Of a stretch of DNA of 64,000 bases, positions 59,278 through 64,000 are shown piece by piece (positions within the stretch are counted from its first letter, which is position 1; each line of letters starts with the position of its first letter). The notes below the pieces were generated by a model, which saw only the letters and a list, made by a program, of their open reading frames with translations, was not told the DNA's origin and did not search any database. The stretch is from Gammaproteobacteria bacterium. Lineage in GTDB: Bacteria; Pseudomonadota; Gammaproteobacteria; Pseudomonadales; Azotimanducaceae. Location of the stretch: positions 1-64,000 of the forward strand of contig SYFY01000203.1 in assembly GCA_005799745.1 (NCBI GenBank), read 5' to 3'. The translations under genes and the position numbers were made by a program.

Positions 59278-60633
59278 CTATCCTGTGCCGTAAGCCTGAT
59301 TGGGCAACCAGGTCACGATGGGTTCCCAATAGAAAGTCGCCGCGATCCCGACCAATTGCAGAAGAATGAAAGGCACCACGCCTCGGTAGATGACCTCAGT
59401 GTCCACTTCCGGTGGTGCCACCCCTTTGAGATAGAAGATCGAAAAGCCGACGGGCGGTGTGAGAAAGCTGGTTTGCAAACACACAGCAAAAAGCACTGTG
59501 AACCATACCGGGTCAAAACCGAGCTTCACGACTACCGGCGCAACCAGTGGGAGAATGATGAGGGTGAGTTCAATCCAGTCCAAGAAAAAGCCAAGGATGA
59601 ATGTCACGAACAGGATGGCGATGATGATCCCGGTCGGCCCAAACGGCAGACTCATTAACGCGCGCTCGATCAACTCATCACCGCCCAGTCCACGCAGTAC
59701 CAATGAGTATGCCGTTGCGCCCAACATGATGGCGAAGATGAATGCTGTTGAACGCGTGGTTTCCTGCAACACATGATGCATCCCGTTCATGTCGATGGAG
59801 CGCTTATAAAGCGCCAGCAACAAGGCGCCAAACGCGCCGACACCGGCAGCCTCGGTGGGGGTCGCCCAACCAAAAAAGATGCTGCCGAGTACGGCAAGGA
59901 TCAGCGCAGCAGGCGGCACGATTGCTTTGAAGAGATCGAAGACCGCCGCTAAGTCTAAGGGTTCGTGTTGCGCTGCCGGCACCCGTTCCGGGTAGAAAAG
60001 GCCGTACACGAAGATGTAAATGATGTAGAGCGCACCGAGTAGTAATCCCGGAAACAATGCGCCGAGAAACAGATCGCCGACACTCATCGCCATGCGATCC
60101 GCCATCATCACCAGCATGATCGAAGGCGGAATGAGAATTCCGAGCGTTCCGACTGCAGCGACAGTGCCCGCCGCGAGGGGTTTGTCGTAGCCGGCTTTCA
60201 GCATCACAGGCAGGCCGAGCAACGCCAACAGCATTACCGACGAAGCAACGATGCCTGTGCTCGCCGCGAGTAACAAACCAATCAACGTGACCGCAATCGC
60301 GAGACCACCACGCATGCTGCCGAGCAAGCGTGCAAAGCTGGTCATGAGATCACGTGCAATACCGGAACGATCCAGCAGAAGCCCCATGAGAATAAACATG
60401 GGAAGGGCCACCATCACCCAGTTTTCCATCGTGTTCCAGATGCGATCAACGGTCAGCGACGCGTAGCTCCAATCAACGCCGATGGTGACGTTGAAGTCGA
60501 CGTCAAGAACGATCGCGAGCGCAGTGAAAATCACCGCCAAACCACCGAGCACCCAAGCCACTGGAAAACCCGTGAAGACGAGTGCGATGAAGACCACGAA
60601 CATGGCCAATGCCAACCATTCGTTATCGGGCAT
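59278..60633 (-). CDS. dctM: TRAP transporter large permease (DctM family)
   Basis: FTGFPVAWVLGG, MVALPMFILMGLLLDRSGIARDLM, GLLLAASTGIVASSVMLLALLGLPVML, LGILIPPSIMLVMMA. Confidence 0.93.
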   Translation of the reverse strand: MPDNEWLALAMFVVFIALVFTGFPVAWVLGGLAVIFTALAIVLDVDFNVTIGVDWSYASLTVDRIWNTMENWVMVALPMFILMGLLLDRSGIARDLMTSFARLLGSMRGGLAIAVTLIGLLLAASTGIVASSVMLLALLGLPVMLKAGYDKPLAAGTVAAVGTLGILIPPSIMLVMMADRMAMSVGDLFLGALFPGLLLGALYIIYIFVYGLFYPERVPAAQHEPLDLAAVFDLFKAIVPPAALILAVLGSIFFGWATPTEAAGVGAFGALLLALYKRSIDMNGMHHVLQETTRSTAFIFAIMLGATAYSLVLRGLGGDELIERALMSLPFGPTGIIIAILFVTFILGFFLDWIELTLIILPLVAPVVVKLGFDPVWFTVLFAVCLQTSFLTPPVGFSIFYLKGVAPPEVDTEVIYRGVVPFILLQLVGIAATFYWEPIVTWLPNQAYGTG

Positions 60634-61147
60634 CGCTGCGATCCTGGAAGAAGAGGAATGACCACACGCGATGGAGTCTCGCGAGGACAGCAACGCCCAG
60701 CAGTGCAAACCCAAAGGGTAGTACGGCCTTGATCAACCAACGCAGACCTAAGCCTCCAGGTGATGAAGAGACTTCATTGGCGAGGAAACTCGACTGCACA
60801 AAGGAAAAGCCATAGATCACAACGAGTGCGATGAACGGCAATAACAGGAGCAGTATTCCGTAGAGCTCGATCCATGCCTGGGTGCGTTTGGACAAACGTT
60901 CGTGCAGCACGTCAACACGAACGTGCACATCAGCCTGATAGGCGTAACTCATGCCGATCAGAAAACCGATGGAGTAGAGATGCCACTGCAACTCCTCGAG
61001 TTCGATTCGACCCTCGGAGAAAAAATAGCGCAGCACCACGTTGATCATGATGACGGCGAGCAGTACGAGCCATACCCAGGAAAGTGCCTGGCCGATGCGG
61101 ATCAACCAGGCATCCACGACTCGCGAGAAAGCCGTTTCCGGGTACAT
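60623..61147 (-). CDS. dctQ: TRAP transporter small permease (DctQ family)
   Basis: RYFFSEGRIELEELQWHLYSIGFLIGMSYAYQADVHVRVDVL; between dctP- and dctM-like genes. Confidence 0.9.
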   Translation of the reverse strand: MYPETAFSRVVDAWLIRIGQALSWVWLVLLAVIMINVVLRYFFSEGRIELEELQWHLYSIGFLIGMSYAYQADVHVRVDVLHERLSKRTQAWIELYGILLLLLPFIALVVIYGFSFVQSSFLANEVSSSPGGLGLRWLIKAVLPFGFALLGVAVLARLHRVWSFLFFQDRSDAR

Positions 61148-62274
61148 CAGAAGTCCCTCGGCAAATAAGCCTTGGATTTCCAGTGTGCGTATTCGGCGCG
61201 GAATTTCTGCTGCGACTCGAGGATCTTAGCGAAGTCCGGATCAGCTTTAGCTTCAGCGTCGAGAACCAGCTTCGTCACGCTTTCAAGTTCACGCAAGAGT
61301 TCCATGGGCAGTACCTCAGCACTCACGCCGCGTTCCGGGAACTTTGCCATCACGGCACCTTGCAATCCTTCTGATCGCGCCAGGTTTCGTGTGATGCCTG
61401 CTGTACAAGCCGTCTCGATAACTGCCTTGTCCGCATCCGTGATTGCGTCCCAGTGCCGTTGATTGATGACCAGGTGCGATGCCGTGAACGGTTGATGCCA
61501 GCCGGGGTAGTAGTTGAACTTGGCGATACGATCGAAGCCGAGGGTTTGATCAACCACGGGCAATGCGAACTCCGTTGCATCGATGGCGCCTTTTTCCAGA
61601 GCCTGGAAAATCTCGCCACCCGGTAACATGGTGACGGACGCGCCCAGCTGTTCAATCACTTTGCCGCCGATACCCGCGAAGCGAATCTTCAGACCTTTGA
61701 CGTCTTCCAGCGTTTCGATGCGTTCACGAAACCAGCCCGCAGTTTCGGGACCGGTCATGCCGCAATAGAGAAGATGCATGTTGTGTGGCTTGTACAGTGC
61801 TTCCGCCAGTTCCCGGCCACCGGCTTCGTACCACCAGGCACTGTATTCCCACGGCTCCATGCTGAAAGGTACGGCACCTAACAACGCTGATGCGGGGATC
61901 TTGCCCTGGTCGTAACCGAGCCAGGTGTAGCCTGCTTCTACTTTGTTATCGCGCACCGCGTCCGTAACGCTGAAAGCCGGAACGACTTCGCCGGGCTCAT
62001 AGAGCCGAATGCGAATTGCGCCGCCGCTGGCCGTTTCGATCTGTTTTGCTACATAAACGGGATTGTCACCGAGGACAGGAAGATTGGTTTGAAAGACCAC
62101 CGGCACACGCCACGAAATGCGAGCCTCACCCTCACCGTCCGATTCCGTGGCACTGAACTGGCGCTCACCCGTGATCGTGTGGGGTCGTATGGCAAGACTG
62201 CCGATCAGACCGGTGCCGAATGCAACCACCACGGCGAATAGCGCGGCACGATTACTCAAACCCCGAAATGCCAT
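61147..62274 (-). CDS. dctP: TRAP transporter substrate-binding protein (DctP family)
   Basis: FAGIGGKVIEQLGASVTMLPGGEIFQALEKGAIDATEFALPVVDQTLGF; N-terminal signal anchor. Confidence 0.92.
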   Translation of the reverse strand: MAFRGLSNRAALFAVVVAFGTGLIGSLAIRPHTITGERQFSATESDGEGEARISWRVPVVFQTNLPVLGDNPVYVAKQIETASGGAIRIRLYEPGEVVPAFSVTDAVRDNKVEAGYTWLGYDQGKIPASALLGAVPFSMEPWEYSAWWYEAGGRELAEALYKPHNMHLLYCGMTGPETAGWFRERIETLEDVKGLKIRFAGIGGKVIEQLGASVTMLPGGEIFQALEKGAIDATEFALPVVDQTLGFDRIAKFNYYPGWHQPFTASHLVINQRHWDAITDADKAVIETACTAGITRNLARSEGLQGAVMAKFPERGVSAEVLPMELLRELESVTKLVLDAEAKADPDFAKILESQQKFRAEYAHWKSKAYLPRDF

Positions 62275-62586
62275 TTCTCTGGTCCCCGCCCCTTAAGAAT
62301 GTCCCACGCAGTGGTCTGCGTTTGTGGCGGCGATTATGCCCGAGTCGAGGCATTTCACTTACATCCTCACCGACTTCCGGCTCGGAGGCTTTGCGTACAC
62401 TACCGACTCCACTACACTCTGGCGCCTTTCGTGCCCGGGGTACCCGGGTTTGTGTAGCGGCTGGCAAGTCCAGACGACTACAACGAGAGAGGGACGACAA
62501 GAAAGCAGCCATGGGCAAGGCATTCGTAGCGCCGACTCATTAGAGTTGCGTACCGCGTGGTGCCGGGGCAATTCCACTGCGCCGTG

Positions 62587-62614
62587 GTGACGATCCAAGA
62601 GTGACGATCCAAGA
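62587..62614. repeat. Tandem duplication of a 14-bp unit upstream of pntAA
   Basis: GTGACGATCCAAGA x2, exact, ending about 24 bp before the ATG at 62639. Confidence 0.9.
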
Positions 62615-62638
62615 GACCGACCAATTTCTGGGGGTAGC

Positions 62639-63772
62639 ATGCAAATAGGGGTGCTCCGGGAAACCCTTCCGGGAGAATTGCGCGCGGCAATCACGCCGGC
62701 AAGCGCGAAAAAACTGATTGGTAAAGGCATCAGCATTGCCGTTGAAAGTGGTCTTGGCGAACCTTCGGGTTATCGCGACGCCGACTACACGGCCGCAGGT
62801 GTAAGCCTGAAAGATCGCGCGACGCTGCTTCGGGAAAGCGATGTCGTGATGCGGGTGCGCAAGCCTTCGGTTGAAGACATTGCTCAACTGAAGAAAGGTA
62901 GTGTACACGTCAGCTTCCTCGACCCGTTTAACGAGCGGGCGCTTGTAGAAGCAATGGCCAATCAGGGCGTCACCGCCATCTCCATGGAGATGATTCCGCG
63001 GACCACACGTGCCCAGAAGATGGATGCACTGTCCTCGCAGGCGAACCTTGCGGGATACGTGATGGTTATTCAGGCGGCGTACCACAGCCCGAAGATCTTT
63101 CCGATGATGATGACACCTGCTGGCACCATCGCGCCGGCCCGTGTTTTCGTGATTGGCGCTGGTGTTGCCGGTCTTCAAGCGATTGCGACCGCGAAACGAC
63201 TCGGTGCGCGCGTGGAAGCCTTTGATACCCGGCCTGTGGTTGCTGAACAGGTGCGTTCACTCGGTGCCAAGTTCGTTGAAATTGACCTCGGTGACGTGGG
63301 CCAGACCGCGCAGGGTTATGCGAAGGAACTGACGCCTGAGCAGGTCGAAATGCAGAAGCAGGGCCAGGCCAAGGTCATCGCGCAGTCCGATATCGTGATC
63401 ACCACCGCCCAGGTTTTCGGGCGACCGGCACCACGAATTGTCTCCCGTGATGTTGTGGAATCCATGCAGCCCGGCAGTGTCGTCATCGACATGGCGGTTG
63501 AATCCGGTGGCAACGTTGAAGGTTCTGTGGCGGGTCAAGTGGTCGACGTCAACGGCGTAAAAGTCGTGGGGATCACCAACCTGCCGTCGGAAGTTGCGCG
63601 TAATGCCAGCGACATGTACTCGGCCAACCTCTACAACCTAATCGACGAGTTCTGGGATAAAGAGAAATCGATTCTCGATCTCGATCCCGCTGACGACATC
63701 ATCAAGGGGTGTGTAATCACCCGTGATGGACAAGTCGTCAACCCCGTCATCATCAACCATTACGCGAGGTAA
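62639..63772 (+). CDS. pntAA: NAD(P) transhydrogenase subunit alpha part 1
   Basis: MQIGVLRETLPGELRAAITPASAKKLIGKG, VFVIGAGVAGLQAIATAKRLGARVEAFDTRPVVAEQVRSLGAKFVEID. Confidence 0.95.
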   Translation: MQIGVLRETLPGELRAAITPASAKKLIGKGISIAVESGLGEPSGYRDADYTAAGVSLKDRATLLRESDVVMRVRKPSVEDIAQLKKGSVHVSFLDPFNERALVEAMANQGVTAISMEMIPRTTRAQKMDALSSQANLAGYVMVIQAAYHSPKIFPMMMTPAGTIAPARVFVIGAGVAGLQAIATAKRLGARVEAFDTRPVVAEQVRSLGAKFVEIDLGDVGQTAQGYAKELTPEQVEMQKQGQAKVIAQSDIVITTAQVFGRPAPRIVSRDVVESMQPGSVVIDMAVESGGNVEGSVAGQVVDVNGVKVVGITNLPSEVARNASDMYSANLYNLIDEFWDKEKSILDLDPADDIIKGCVITRDGQVVNPVIINHYAR

Positions 63773-63775
63773 GAC

Positions 63776-64000
63776 ATGGACGCGATTTTTCTTGCCTACA
63801 TCCTGGTTCTGTCGATTTTCCTGGGCTTTGAGCTGATTTCGAAGGTTCCAGCGACACTGCACACACCCCTTATGTCTGGCGCCAACGCGGTGTCGGGTAT
63901 CACGGTGGTCGGGGCGATCCTCTCAGCGGGCAGCGGTGCACACATCATGGCCAACATTCTCGGCGGTATCGCTGTGGCGTTGGCAATGATCAACGTCGTG
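63776..64000 (+). CDS. pntAB: NAD(P) transhydrogenase subunit alpha part 2 (truncated by window end)
   Basis: MDAIFLAYILVLSIFLGFELISKVPATLHTPLMSGANAVSGITVVGAIL; open at the window end. Confidence 0.93.
   Translation, partial: MDAIFLAYILVLSIFLGFELISKVPATLHTPLMSGANAVSGITVVGAILSAGSGAHIMANILGGIAVALAMINVV

Overview
Window of a probable gammaproteobacterial chromosome (my inference from gene families), densely coding on both strands. It starts in the 3' end of groL and ends in a split pnt transhydrogenase operon. No rRNA, tRNA, CRISPR array, prophage or transposase was recognised. Main points: (1) A compact, overlapping mevalonate-pathway operon (about 41.46-45.56 kb, minus strand): decarboxylase, phosphomevalonate kinase, and one 744-aa ORF fusing a complete class II HMG-CoA reductase to a complete mevalonate kinase. 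An amidase gene lies 10 bp upstream. (2) A glnK-amtB locus whose roughly 490-nt upstream region holds two good sigma-54 -24/-12 elements separated by a C/U-rich stretch and a strong hairpin, possibly a sigma-54-driven sRNA or leader. (3) Single-nucleotide lesions break otherwise intact genes: gspA, a PH-domain protein, a REC-PAS-GGDEF-EAL protein (two in-frame stops), an MMPL exporter (frameshift plus stop), a phosphotransferase (in-frame TGA) and PPK2 (extra base in an A-run). This suggests either recent pseudogenisation or residual sequence error, and it affects how far the HMGR-MVK fusion can be trusted. (4) Also present: an AttEFGH-like ABC/lipocalin system with fused permease, an acyl-CoA carboxylase/beta-oxidation-like cluster lacking a biotin carboxylase gene, and a TRAP-transporter operon containing a PurN-like formyltransferase and a class III CoA-transferase. 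All calls come from reading the sequence and supplied ORFs; no database search was run.
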